Positions 17,416 through 26,681 of a DNA stretch of 64,000 nt are shown in pieces. The position numbers were made by a program, and so were the translations under genes. Source of the stretch: an uncultured Bacilli bacterium (GTDB lineage: Bacteria > Bacillota_I > Bacilli_A > RF39 > UBA660); contig CAKPFM010000004.1 of NCBI GenBank assembly GCA_934153945.1, positions 39,786-103,785 on the forward strand, read 5' to 3'. A model generated the notes under the pieces. The model did no database searches, was not told the DNA's origin, and worked only from the letters and a program-made list of their open reading frames with translations. The stretch's first letter is position 1, and every line of letters begins with the position of its first letter.

Positions 17416-18420
17416 ATGATAAAAGTAGCAATTAACGGATTTGGAAGAATTGGTAGATTAGTATTTAGAATTATGGAAGAAGATCCTAATTTTGAAGTAG
17501 TAGCAATTAATGATTTAACTGATGCAGAACAATTAGCTTATTTATTAAAATATGATACATCACATAGAAGTTATAGAGTAAATGAAATATCTAGTGAAGG
17601 AAATGAATTAATAGTAGGTTCAAGAAGAATTAAAGTATTTGCTGAAATGGATCCAAAAAATTTACCATGGAAGGGATTAGGTATAGACGAAGTATTTGAA
17701 TGTACTGGTAAATTTACTGATAAAGATAGTGCATATTCACATATAATAGCAGGAGCTAAAAAAGTAATTATTTCAGCACCAGCTAAAGGTGATTTAAAAA
17801 CTATAGTTTATAATGTAAATCAAGATACTTTAGATGGGACTGAAGAAATAATAAGTGCCGCTAGTTGTACAACTAATTGTCTAGCTCCAGTACTAAAAGT
17901 ATTAAATGATAATTTTGGTATTGAAAAAGGTTACATGACAACAGTTCATGCATATACAAATGATCAATCAGTATTAGATGTAGCTCATAAAAAAGGAGCA
18001 AAATCTCGTCGTGGTAGAGCATCAGCTGCTAACATAGTTCCATCATCTACAGGAGCAGCTACTGCTATTGGAAAAGTAATACCAGATTTAAATGGTAAAT
18101 TGAGTGGTAATGCATTAAGAGTTCCAACTACTACAGGTTCTGTAATTGATTTAACTTTAGAATTAAAGAAAAATGTAACTGTAGAAGAAATAAATAATGC
18201 ATTTAAAAATAATACAAATGAAACTTTAGGTTATACAGAAGATCCAATTGTATCAAGTGATATTATAGGTTCACATTTAGGAGCGCTAGTAGATTCTTTA
18301 TTAACAGAGGTATTAGATGTAGATGGAAAACAATTAGTAAAAGTTGTAGCTTGGTATGATAATGAAATGGGTTATTCAGCACAAATGGTAAGAACAGCCA
18401 AATATTTAGATAATAAATAG
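17416..18420 (+). CDS. gap: Glyceraldehyde-3-phosphate dehydrogenase, type I
   Basis: A 334-residue glycolytic enzyme that oxidises glyceraldehyde-3-phosphate with NAD and phosphate. The Rossmann loop NGFGRIGRL is at the N-terminus. The catalytic cysteine sits in ASCTTNCLAP near residue 154, and the WYDNEMGYS signature is near the C-terminus. Length is standard. It is transcribed alone and followed by a strong terminator. It works upstream of the PPDK at the other end of this window in an inferred fermentative glycolysis. Confidence 0.97.
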   Translation: MIKVAINGFGRIGRLVFRIMEEDPNFEVVAINDLTDAEQLAYLLKYDTSHRSYRVNEISSEGNELIVGSRRIKVFAEMDPKNLPWKGLGIDEVFECTGKFTDKDSAYSHIIAGAKKVIISAPAKGDLKTIVYNVNQDTLDGTEEIISAASCTTNCLAPVLKVLNDNFGIEKGYMTTVHAYTNDQSVLDVAHKKGAKSRRGRASAANIVPSSTGAATAIGKVIPDLNGKLSGNALRVPTTTGSVIDLTLELKKNVTVEEINNAFKNNTNETLGYTEDPIVSSDIIGSHLGALVDSLLTEVLDVDGKQLVKVVAWYDNEMGYSAQMVRTAKYLDNK

Positions 18421-18425
18421 AAGAG

Positions 18426-18452
18426 TAAGTCTTGAAAAAGACTTATTTTTTT
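18426..18452 (+). terminator. gap terminator
   Basis: TAAGTCTT-GAAA-AAGACTTA is followed by seven T. The same hairpin sequence also ends spoVG at 29912-29940. Confidence 0.85.
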
Positions 18453-18534
18453 GTTAAAATAAAAGTATAAATAGTAAATGAAAGATTTATAATGATACTA
18501 AATTCATTATTTTTATATTGAAAGGGTGTTAATA

Positions 18535-21500
18535 ATGAAAAGAAATGGATTTACGTTGATAGAATTATTAGCTGTTATAGTAATATTATCGGTAATATCA
18601 TTAATAACGATACCAATTGTAACAGGTGTGATAGATACATCAAGAAGAAATAGTTTTAAAGTAACATGTATGGAAATATATGATTCATATGATACCTATG
18701 TTGTTGCAAATGATTCAATAGGAAAAAATAATTCAAATATTATATTTGATTTTTCAAGTAAAAGGCAAAATACAGAAATAATAGGGGATATTAAATATGA
18801 ACCAGTAAGTAAATTGTATTTAAAAGGTGAATTACCTAATAATGGAAAATATCAAATAAAAAATGATAAAAGAACACTAAAAGCAGATAATGGAAGATAT
18901 ACATGTGTAATTGATGAAAATAGAAGTGAGATATTAGGTGGAACTGTAGAAGAAAATGATACAACAGCTCCAGTAATAAATGATGTAGTAATAACAAGTA
19001 CAACAAATAGTATAAAAGTAGTAGTGGATGCTATAGAAGAAGATGGAGTGATTGCTAAATATTATTATAAATTTAATGGAGAAGAAATAGTAAGTGAAAA
19101 TAATAGTAAAACATACACTAATTTAAAAGCAAATGAAGAGTATGAGATAGAAGTAGTAGTAGAAAATAAAAGTGGATTAAAGAGTAATAAAGTAGTTAAA
19201 AAGATAATGACAAAAAGTGTTTCAAATCCAACAATCAAACAGACAGTGCAAACACCAAGTAGTGGATATAGTTATGCACAATCAAGAACAATTCAAATTA
19301 CATATAGTAATACAAATGTAAATAGTCCAGTATATTACTTCAAATCAAGTGTAGGAGCAACAGTAGCTAGTGGAGTAGTAACAGCATCATGTGGAACAGG
19401 AACAAATCCAGGAACATGTACAAGTTCAAGTGTAACAACAATAGTAGCTAATACATGGTATAAAACAACAAGTACAACACCAAGTGTAATATATAAAGCA
19501 AATGGAACATTGTATGCGTTAACAAGTGATGGAGCAAATATATCAGGAACAAGTACATTTACAATAAGTAAGATAGATACAAGTGCCCCAAGTGCAAGCA
19601 TGAGTGTAGGAAGTATCAAAACAGATAGAGCAACAATAACAGCGACATGTAGTGATGCACAGTCAGGAATAACAAAATATGAATATAGTAAAGATAATGG
19701 AACAACATGGATAACAAATGGAACAACAAATAGTTATACATTTACAGGCTTAACAAAAGAAACAAGTTATAAATACAAAATAAGATGTACGAATGGAAGT
19801 GGCTTGACAAAAGAAGCAAGTAGTACAAGTAGTACATTAGGATTTACAAATCCAACAATAAAACAAACGAGTCAAACACCAACAAGTGGAACATGGGCAA
19901 CAAGTAGAACAATTCAAATTACATATAGTAATACGAATGTAACAAGTCCAGTATATTACTTCAAATCAAGTGTAGGAGCAACAGTAGCTAGTGGAGTAGT
20001 AACAGCTGCGTGTGGAACAGGAACAAATCCAGGAACATGTACAAGTTCAAATATAACAACATTAGTAGCTAATACATGGTATAAAACAACAAGTACAACA
20101 CCAAGTGTAACATATAAAGCAAATGGAACATTGTATGCGTTAACAAGTGATGGAGCAAATATATCAGGAACAAGTACATTTACAATAAGTAAGATAGATA
20201 CAAGTGCCCCAAGTGCAAGCATGAGTGTAGGAAGTATCAAAACAGATAGAGCAACAATAACAGCGACATGTAGTGATGCACAGTCAGGAATAACAAAATA
20301 TGAATATAGTAAAGATAATGGAACAACATGGATATCAAATGGAACAACAAATAGTTATACATTTACAGGCTTAACAAAAGAAACAAGTTATCAATACAAA
20401 ATAAGATGTACAAACGGAAGTGGCTTAACAAAAGAAGCAAGTAGTACAAGTAGTACATTAGGATTTACAAATCCAACAATAAAACAAACGAGTCAAACAC
20501 CAAGTAGTGGAACATGGGCAACAAGTAGAACAATTCAAATTACATATAGTAATACAAATGTAAATAGTCCAGTATATTACTTCAAATCAAGTGTAGGAGC
20601 AACAGTAGCTAGTGGAGTAGTAACAGCTGCGTGTGGAACAGGAACAAATCCAGGAACATGTACAAGTTCAAATATAACAACATTAGTAGCTAATACATGG
20701 TATAAAACAACAAGTACAACACCAAGTGTAATATATAGAGCAAATGGAACATTGTATGCATTAACAAGTGATGGAAAGAATATATCAGGAACAAGTACAT
20801 TTACAATAAGTAAGATAGATACAAGTGCCCCATCAATATATGCATATTCTGGAACAATGTTATATCAGGATCCATATTTCACTTTGGGAACTAATAGTAC
20901 TAGTATTTATAATAATTTAGGAAATGGAACAGTAACAATTACTAGAAAAGAAATGTCAGGAACATATTATGGATATGGAATTGAAATATCAACAACAGGA
21001 ACAGCAAGTCCAGGACATGGTGGTTTCACTTTCTATACAGTATCAGCTGCCAATAAGGAACTTATTACAATAATAAATGCGAAAATACCAGTAGGATATC
21101 AAATAAACTGGGCTTCAAATGAAGTAGGTAATGGTGGAGTATTTGAATGGTTAACCAGTCAAGCAGGAACCGGAAATTGGCAAACATATATATTTAGATT
21201 AAAATGCGGTTCAAGTGGAACATTTGCAACAACAAATTTCTTCTATTTAACAGGTGGATCAACAGCAACAACATCTTCCCCAGTAACATGGCAAGTCCAA
21301 TTAGCAACAACAATAGATACAACAAAATATGGAGCAAGTAATTTTATAGTATTTGCAGGAAAAGATACAGAAAGCGGAGTAGCAGCATTTGGGGTAAATC
21401 AAAGTAGTACTACAGAACCATCATGGACAGCAACAAATGTTGGATGGTGGGCAGGTGGATATACATCAAATAGAACATATTATGTATGGATAAAGGATGC

Positions 21501-22788
21501 ACTAGATAATGTAAGTAAAGTACCTGTGACATTAAGTTATATAGATAATGTAACAACTCCAACAGTAACATACAATGGAGGAAGTAATAGTCATAGTTGG
21601 AAGAACAACTATAATATAACATTAACATCAACAGCTACAAGTGGAATACATCATTATGAAGTAGATTGGGATGGAGATGGAATAGCAAATCAAACTATAA
21701 CTAGTAATTTTATACCATGGGATGGATATTCATCATGTAATAATAGATTTAGAGCAGTAAGTAATAATGGTGTAGAAAGCGCTTGGACAAGTTCTCATGA
21801 TATCCACATGGATACAAGCGCACCAGGAGCAACAACAATAACGTATAATGGTGGAGCAAATACATGTATATGGAAAAATAACTATAATTTGACATTAACG
21901 TCAACGGATAATGTAGGAGTTTCATATTATCAAATAGATACAAATAATGATGGAGTGGCAGATACAACAGTAGGAAGTAGTTTTATTCCAACAAATGGAT
22001 GGAGTACATGTACTGCAAGATTTAGAGCAGTAGATGGTGCTGGAAATGTTGGACCATGGACAGAAAAGCAACATATCCACATGGATACAGAAAAACCAGT
22101 ACATACAAATTGGTGGTGGGGAGAAGTTACTAAAGATGTGGCAAGATTATATGTTCAAGCAACAGATAATGTAGGATTACCAGCTAATGCAACAACATAC
22201 GATGGACATAATGCAGGAGTGTACTGTCCAACCTCAACACAAAGTGGCGGATATACAAACTTTGTATGGTTTAAAGGAAATTGGGACGCGAGTGCAAATG
22301 CATATAGATGTGATATAACGCCAAGTACTTTTGGACACTATGGACAAACATATAGAACACATTTATACATATATGATTATGTAGGAAATGGTGGATACTA
22401 TAATGCAACATCAGTAAATATACCAACACCTAGTTATGCAGCAACAAATTCAAGTTATGCGGCAACTCCTAATACAACAACTTATCCAACACAACCTACT
22501 GGAGAAACATATCGTTGTTGTTGGCATATAAGTAGTGCTAATGCATCAAAGAGTCAATGTGCTAGTGATACTATTGTAGATTATGAAGATGGAAGTGGAA
22601 GATGGGAATGCGATCAATGTAGTACCTGTCCTAGAAAAGCATGTACAAATGGAGGAACGCAAAATGGTGATATTTGTACAAAGACTGAATATACATGTCC
22701 AAATGGAGGAACTTTAAGTGGAACGACATGTGTCTTATATACATGTCCAAATGGAGGAACCTTAAGTGGAACAACATGTGTCAAATAA
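18535..22788 (+). CDS. Giant prepilin-type repetitive surface protein (putative adhesin)
   Basis: A 1417-residue protein. ATG 18535 gives a class III signal (MKRNGFTLIELLAVIVIL, cleavage after Gly5). Residues about 150-225 and later segments are fibronectin-III/Ig-like. Residues about 231-766 hold 2.6 tandem copies of a 207-residue unit, each pairing an NPTIKQT strand domain with a DTSAPS...GLTKE FN3-like domain. Two W-K-N-N-Y-N repeats, DTSAP linkers and a Cys-rich tail with CPNGGTLSGTTC repeats follow. It is probably a pseudopilus-anchored adhesin. The ligand is unknown. Confidence 0.78.
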   Translation: MKRNGFTLIELLAVIVILSVISLITIPIVTGVIDTSRRNSFKVTCMEIYDSYDTYVVANDSIGKNNSNIIFDFSSKRQNTEIIGDIKYEPVSKLYLKGELPNNGKYQIKNDKRTLKADNGRYTCVIDENRSEILGGTVEENDTTAPVINDVVITSTTNSIKVVVDAIEEDGVIAKYYYKFNGEEIVSENNSKTYTNLKANEEYEIEVVVENKSGLKSNKVVKKIMTKSVSNPTIKQTVQTPSSGYSYAQSRTIQITYSNTNVNSPVYYFKSSVGATVASGVVTASCGTGTNPGTCTSSSVTTIVANTWYKTTSTTPSVIYKANGTLYALTSDGANISGTSTFTISKIDTSAPSASMSVGSIKTDRATITATCSDAQSGITKYEYSKDNGTTWITNGTTNSYTFTGLTKETSYKYKIRCTNGSGLTKEASSTSSTLGFTNPTIKQTSQTPTSGTWATSRTIQITYSNTNVTSPVYYFKSSVGATVASGVVTAACGTGTNPGTCTSSNITTLVANTWYKTTSTTPSVTYKANGTLYALTSDGANISGTSTFTISKIDTSAPSASMSVGSIKTDRATITATCSDAQSGITKYEYSKDNGTTWISNGTTNSYTFTGLTKETSYQYKIRCTNGSGLTKEASSTSSTLGFTNPTIKQTSQTPSSGTWATSRTIQITYSNTNVNSPVYYFKSSVGATVASGVVTAACGTGTNPGTCTSSNITTLVANTWYKTTSTTPSVIYRANGTLYALTSDGKNISGTSTFTISKIDTSAPSIYAYSGTMLYQDPYFTLGTNSTSIYNNLGNGTVTITRKEMSGTYYGYGIEISTTGTASPGHGGFTFYTVSAANKELITIINAKIPVGYQINWASNEVGNGGVFEWLTSQAGTGNWQTYIFRLKCGSSGTFATTNFFYLTGGSTATTSSPVTWQVQLATTIDTTKYGASNFIVFAGKDTESGVAAFGVNQSSTTEPSWTATNVGWWAGGYTSNRTYYVWIKDALDNVSKVPVTLSYIDNVTTPTVTYNGGSNSHSWKNNYNITLTSTATSGIHHYEVDWDGDGIANQTITSNFIPWDGYSSCNNRFRAVSNNGVESAWTSSHDIHMDTSAPGATTITYNGGANTCIWKNNYNLTLTSTDNVGVSYYQIDTNNDGVADTTVGSSFIPTNGWSTCTARFRAVDGAGNVGPWTEKQHIHMDTEKPVHTNWWWGEVTKDVARLYVQATDNVGLPANATTYDGHNAGVYCPTSTQSGGYTNFVWFKGNWDASANAYRCDITPSTFGHYGQTYRTHLYIYDYVGNGGYYNATSVNIPTPSYAATNSSYAATPNTTTYPTQPTGETYRCCWHISSANASKSQCASDTIVDYEDGSGRWECDQCSTCPRKACTNGGTQNGDICTKTEYTCPNGGTLSGTTCVLYTCPNGGTLSGTTCVK
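19225..20833 (+). repeat. Long in-frame tandem repeat, period 621-624 bp, about 2.6 copies
   Basis: Copies start at about 19225, 19849 and 20470. Copies 2 and 3 are nearly identical in nucleotide sequence, including synonymous positions. The third copy ends at DTSAPS after about 364 bp. Recent unequal recombination is likely and copy number may vary between strains. Confidence 0.9.
22693..22783 (+). repeat. 48-bp tandem repeat encoding Cys-rich CPNGGTLSGTTC units
   Basis: Two adjacent copies start at 22693 and 22741. A diverged third (CTNGGTQNGDIC) lies just upstream. Each unit carries two cysteines. Confidence 0.8.
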
Positions 22789-22809
22789 AAATAAAGAAAG
22801 GAAAAAAAT

Positions 22810-23217
22810 ATGAAAAGAACAATAAAAACATTATTAATAGGAATATTCACAATCAGTTTAATAACTGGTTGTGGATGTAGTAAAAAAGAGGAAGAACCAA
22901 AAGAAGAAATAAAAGCAAATACAAATGAAGAAGTAATAAAAGATCAAAAAGTAGAAGAATTTGAGCTAAAAAATACATCTTTAATATATGAAGATGGAAA
23001 TACAACATTAGAAACAACAGTAACAAATACATCAGAAAAAGATACATACTTAAAAGAATTTGATATCCAAGTATTAGATAAAGATGGAAATGAAGTGGTA
23101 GTATTAAAAGGATTTGTTGGAGAACAAATGAAAGCAGGAGAATCAAGAGTAATAAATAGTTACTATAATGAAGATTTAAGTACTGCTACTAAAATAGTTT
23201 ATACAGTTATAAGATAA
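22810..23217 (+). CDS. Lipoprotein with FxLYD-like beta domain
   Basis: A 135-residue lipoprotein. The signal peptide ends in the lipobox ITGC with Cys21. A charged Glu/Lys linker follows, then an Ig-like domain (about 55-135) with the pattern of FxLYD/DUF3426-type domains, FELKNTSLIYEDGNTTLETTVTN in two parts. The gene starts 21 nt after the giant repetitive protein with an AAAGGAAAA site, so coexpression and a role at the same surface structure are plausible but unproven. Confidence 0.72.
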   Translation: MKRTIKTLLIGIFTISLITGCGCSKKEEEPKEEIKANTNEEVIKDQKVEEFELKNTSLIYEDGNTTLETTVTNTSEKDTYLKEFDIQVLDKDGNEVVVLKGFVGEQMKAGESRVINSYYNEDLSTATKIVYTVIR

Positions 23218-23221
23218 AACT

Positions 23222-23280
23222 TAAAAGCCTTTAAATAAAAGGAAAAATTAATAAAACCTTTTACACAAGGCTTTTTTTTT
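23222..23280 (+). terminator. Composite terminator after the surface-protein operon
   Basis: An outer stem AAAGCCTT/AAGGCTTT encloses an inner AAAAGG/CCTTTT stem and ends in nine T. Its 3' part overlaps the next promoter. Confidence 0.8.
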
Positions 23281-23288
23281 GATATAAT
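23260..23288 (+). promoter_or_regulatory. parC promoter embedded in the terminator
   Basis: TTTACA at 23260-23265 and TATAAT at 23283-23288 have a 17-nt spacer. TGA before TATAAT makes an extended -10. The -35 lies in the loop side of the upstream terminator. Confidence 0.6.
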
Positions 23289-23303
23289 AAAGTAGGTGAT
23301 GGT

Positions 23304-25802
23304 ATGCAAAAGATAATAAGCAAAATAGAAGATTATTCACTAGAGTTTATGATGGAAAAAAGTTTTGGAAGATACTCTAAAAGTATTATACAAGATAGAG
23401 CTCTTCCAGATGTGAGAGATGGATTAAAACCAGTACAAAGAAGAATCTTATATGGTATGTATATAGAAGGACATACATTCGATAAACCTCCAGTAAAATC
23501 AGCTCGTAGTGTTGGAGATATAATGGGTAAATTTCATCCACATGGTGATTCAAGTATATATGAAGCAATGGTTCGTATGAGTCAATGGTGGAAACAAAAT
23601 GAATGTTATATTGATATGCAAGGTAATAATGGTTCAATGGATGGTGATGGTGCTGCTGCAATGCGTTATACAGAAGCAAAACTATCTAAAATAAGTAATG
23701 AATTAATGAAAGATATAAAAAGAGGAACAGTAGACTTTGTTCCAAATTTTGATGATTCAAGAAAAGAACCTTTAGTTTTACCAGCAAAATATCCAAATTT
23801 ACTAGTAAATGGTGCTGTAGGAATAAGTGCTGGATATGCTACAAATATTCCACCACATAATTTAGGAGAAGTAATAGATGCTACTATAAAAAGAATAGAT
23901 AGTCCAAACTGCTATCTAGAAACAATTATGGATATTGTTAAAGGGCCAGACTTTCCAACAGGTGGTATAGTGGAAGGTAAAAATGGAATAATTGATGCAT
24001 TTAAAACTGGTAGAGGAAAAGTAGTAGTAAAACCTAAATATGAAATAATAACAGATAAAACTAAAACAAGCATTATAATTTCACAAATACCATTTGAAGT
24101 AAATAAACTATTATTAGTTTCTAAAATGAATGAAATTAGAATAGATAAAAAAATCGATGGAATAATAGATGTAAGAGATGAATCAGATAGACAAGATCCT
24201 GTAAGAATAGTAATAGAAATAAAAAAAGATGCCGATCCAAATTTTATACTAAATTACTTTTATAAAAATACAGATTTAATGATTAACTACAATTATAATA
24301 TGGTTGCTATAGTAAATAAAAGACCAGTAACAATAGGTATTTTAGGTATATTAGATGCTTATATTAGTCACTTAAGAGAAGTAATAGTAAGAAGAACTAA
24401 ATTTGATTTAGAATTCAATAGAAATGAATTACATATTGTAGAAGGTTTAATAAAGGCACTATCTATACTAGATGAAGTAATTAAAACTATTAGAGCAAGT
24501 AAAGATAGAAGTGATGCTATAAATAATTTAGTAAAAGAATTTGATTTTACATTTAAACAAGCAGAAGCTATTGTAGTTTTACAATTATATAGATTAACTA
24601 ATACAGATGTAACAGAACTAGAAGAAAAAGCTAAAAACTTAAAACTTGTAATAGCAGCTCTAGAAGCAATACTAAATGATGAAAATAGATTAAAAACAGT
24701 TATGAAAGAAGAATTAAAAGATATTAAGAAAAACTATGCTACTGAAAGAAAGACCATAATAAAAGATGAAGTAGAAGAAATTAAAATAGATACTGTAAGT
24801 ATGATACCTAAAGAAGATGTAATAGTAGTTGTAACAAATGAAGGATATGTAAAAAGAGTATCCCTTAGAAGTTATGATAAAGAAACAGAAACTACATTAA
24901 AAGATGGAGATTATGTAATAGGAAGATATAAAATATCTACTTTAGATACTATATTAATGTTTACTAATAAAGGTAATTATCTATATGTACCAGTTTATGA
25001 ATTACCAGATTTAAAATGGAAAGAAATGGGTAAACATATAAGTAATATTATAAATATTAGTTCTGATGAAAATATTGTATCAGTATTCCCAGTATATAAT
25101 TTTAATGCGGAATTATATGTTACAATTTTCACAAAAAATGGTATGGTAAAAAGAACAAAACTAAGTGAATTTGTTGTTCAAAGATATTCAAAACCAGTAT
25201 GTTCTATAAAATTAAAAGACGATGATGAAGTTGTAAGTGTTGATTTAAGTAATAATCCATTTACATTTATAGTAACATCTTTAGGTTATGCTTTAACATA
25301 TAAAACTGAAGAAATACCAGTAGTTGGTGTAAAAGCAAGTGGTGTAAAAGCTATTACTTTAAAAAATGATATAGTTGTTTCAGGAATTTTATATAATGAA
25401 AATGCTGAATATTTAACAATTATAACTGATAAAAAAACAGCTAAAAGAGTAAAACTACAAGAATTTGAAATAACTTCAAGAGCTAGAAGAGGTATTCAAG
25501 TAGTAAGAGAAGTTAAAACAAATCCTTATGCAATAATAAAAGCATTTATAATTCACTATAAAGAAATGTTAAATATTAAAACTGCTAGTGAATTAATTGA
25601 AATAAAATTAACAGAAATACCTATAGCTGAAAGACTATCTACAGGAAGTACTATAGCTAAAACAAAAATTTTAGATGTATATCCAAACTATGAACTAGTT
25701 AGTAGTGTAGTAGAAGAAAAACAAGAAAAAGAAAATATTTCATTAGAAGAAATTGATAAAAAAATGATGACTATTGATGATTTTTTAGATAATATAGAAT
25801 AA
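23304..25802 (+). CDS. parC: DNA topoisomerase IV subunit A
   Basis: An 832-residue type IIA topoisomerase A subunit. The catalytic tyrosine is in AAAMRYTEA (Tyr122). The quinolone-region motif HPHGDSSIYEAM retains serine and glutamate, the usual drug-sensitive residues. The N-terminal cleavage domain, tower and a C-terminal beta-pinwheel are present. No GyrA-box glutamine-rich motif is seen, and the QGNNGSMDGD form favours ParC over GyrA. parE is not adjacent here, which is atypical for Bacilli, so GyrA cannot be fully excluded. Confidence 0.85.
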   Translation: MQKIISKIEDYSLEFMMEKSFGRYSKSIIQDRALPDVRDGLKPVQRRILYGMYIEGHTFDKPPVKSARSVGDIMGKFHPHGDSSIYEAMVRMSQWWKQNECYIDMQGNNGSMDGDGAAAMRYTEAKLSKISNELMKDIKRGTVDFVPNFDDSRKEPLVLPAKYPNLLVNGAVGISAGYATNIPPHNLGEVIDATIKRIDSPNCYLETIMDIVKGPDFPTGGIVEGKNGIIDAFKTGRGKVVVKPKYEIITDKTKTSIIISQIPFEVNKLLLVSKMNEIRIDKKIDGIIDVRDESDRQDPVRIVIEIKKDADPNFILNYFYKNTDLMINYNYNMVAIVNKRPVTIGILGILDAYISHLREVIVRRTKFDLEFNRNELHIVEGLIKALSILDEVIKTIRASKDRSDAINNLVKEFDFTFKQAEAIVVLQLYRLTNTDVTELEEKAKNLKLVIAALEAILNDENRLKTVMKEELKDIKKNYATERKTIIKDEVEEIKIDTVSMIPKEDVIVVVTNEGYVKRVSLRSYDKETETTLKDGDYVIGRYKISTLDTILMFTNKGNYLYVPVYELPDLKWKEMGKHISNIINISSDENIVSVFPVYNFNAELYVTIFTKNGMVKRTKLSEFVVQRYSKPVCSIKLKDDDEVVSVDLSNNPFTFIVTSLGYALTYKTEEIPVVGVKASGVKAITLKNDIVVSGILYNENAEYLTIITDKKTAKRVKLQEFEITSRARRGIQVVREVKTNPYAIIKAFIIHYKEMLNIKTASELIEIKLTEIPIAERLSTGSTIAKTKILDVYPNYELVSSVVEEKQEKENISLEEIDKKMMTIDDFLDNIE

Positions 25803-25851
25803 TAGTTGTAAATATAACTATATTATAGTAATATTAATAAAGGAGGAAAAT

Positions 25852-26067
25852 ATGGAATTTTTATTTGATATATTAAAAATATTAGGTGGAGTATTAATAG
25901 GAGCTGTAATAGGATTTCTATTAGCTAAAAAATATATGCAAAAATATATGAAACAAAATCCACCAATTAATGAACAAATGATTAAAACTATGATGATGCA
26001 GATGGGTAGAACACCTAGTCAAAAACAAGTTAATCAAATGATGAAACAAATGAACAAATTTATGTAG
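25852..26067 (+). CDS. yneF: UPF0154 (YneF) small membrane protein
   Basis: A 71-residue protein with an N-terminal transmembrane helix (about residues 8-26) followed by basic and methionine-rich helices ending in MKQMNKFM. The segments FLLAKKYMQKYMKQNPPINE and MMMQMGRTPSQKQ are characteristic of UPF0154/YneF of Bacilli. Function is unknown. A strong AAAGGAGG site precedes it and a terminator overlaps its end. Confidence 0.9.
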   Translation: MEFLFDILKILGGVLIGAVIGFLLAKKYMQKYMKQNPPINEQMIKTMMMQMGRTPSQKQVNQMMKQMNKFM

Positions 26068-26088
26068 AGTACTTATGTACTCTTTTTT
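26066..26088 (+). terminator. yneF terminator
   Basis: AGAGTAC-TTAT-GTACTCT is followed by a T run overlapping the convergent GDPD gene end. Confidence 0.75.
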
Positions 26089-26681
26089 AATTCATAACTA
26101 TTATCAGTAATTATACCTATATTATCAGGTAATTTATCAAGTAATTTATAATTATTAACAGTCCATATAAATAAATCTTTATTAAAATTTTTTTTGACAT
26201 TATAATGTACTGATAAAAAATCAAATAGATTGATATCTTTATTAATATTCATATTATATCCTATAATAAGACCAACTTTTAATGATTTATAATTATTTTT
26301 TAAAGTATAAACAAAATCATAATTAAAACTACAAATATAGATATTTAAATACTTATATTTTTTAATAAATTTATAAAATTTATCTATATCTATATTATCT
26401 TTAATATCAAGTATTATTATTTTATCAGTATTAATATTACTTAAAAGATATTCTAAAGTAGTAAGATTTAAATCTTTAGAATTAGTTTTTGAAATAAAAT
26501 AAATATTATGATTTTTTTTAATAAAAGAATTATGATTTAAAACTAATACATTATCTAGAGAATTTCTAACATCTATTTCTATACCATATATATAGTCATA
26601 ATTGATAATAGTTTTTAAACATTCAAATTTATTTTCACAACTTCCACTATTATTACCTCTATGAGCTATAAATTTATACAT
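26073..26681 (-). CDS. Glycerophosphodiester phosphodiesterase-like protein
   Basis: A 202-residue GDPD-family TIM barrel. HRGNNSGSCEN carries the first catalytic His and the metal-binding Glu. GIEIDVR supplies the Glu/Asp metal ligands and LNHNSF the second His. It is shorter than the usual about 240 residues, with a reduced C-terminal half, and has no signal peptide. It would release sn-glycerol-3-phosphate from deacylated phospholipids. Its start overlaps the deacetylase gene upstream by 8 nt, indicating one transcript. Confidence 0.82.
   Translation of the reverse strand: MYKFIAHRGNNSGSCENKFECLKTIINYDYIYGIEIDVRNSLDNVLVLNHNSFIKKNHNIYFISKTNSKDLNLTTLEYLLSNINTDKIIILDIKDNIDIDKFYKFIKKYKYLNIYICSFNYDFVYTLKNNYKSLKVGLIIGYNMNINKDINLFDFLSVHYNVKKNFNKDLFIWTVNNYKLLDKLPDNIGIITDNSYELKKST

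Noticed and set aside
19335..19619. Minus-strand open frames inside the repetitive surface gene
   Set aside because: They recur with the same 621-bp period and lack ribosome sites. They are by-products of the A-rich plus-strand codon use.
19225..20833. CRISPR-like or satellite repeats
   Set aside because: The period is over 600 bp, in frame and continuous inside one coding gene, so it is a protein repeat.
23304..25802. Assignment as gyrA instead of parC
   Set aside because: The C-terminal domain lacks a GyrA-box motif and the GNNGSMDGD form is ParC-like, although the missing neighbouring parE keeps some doubt.
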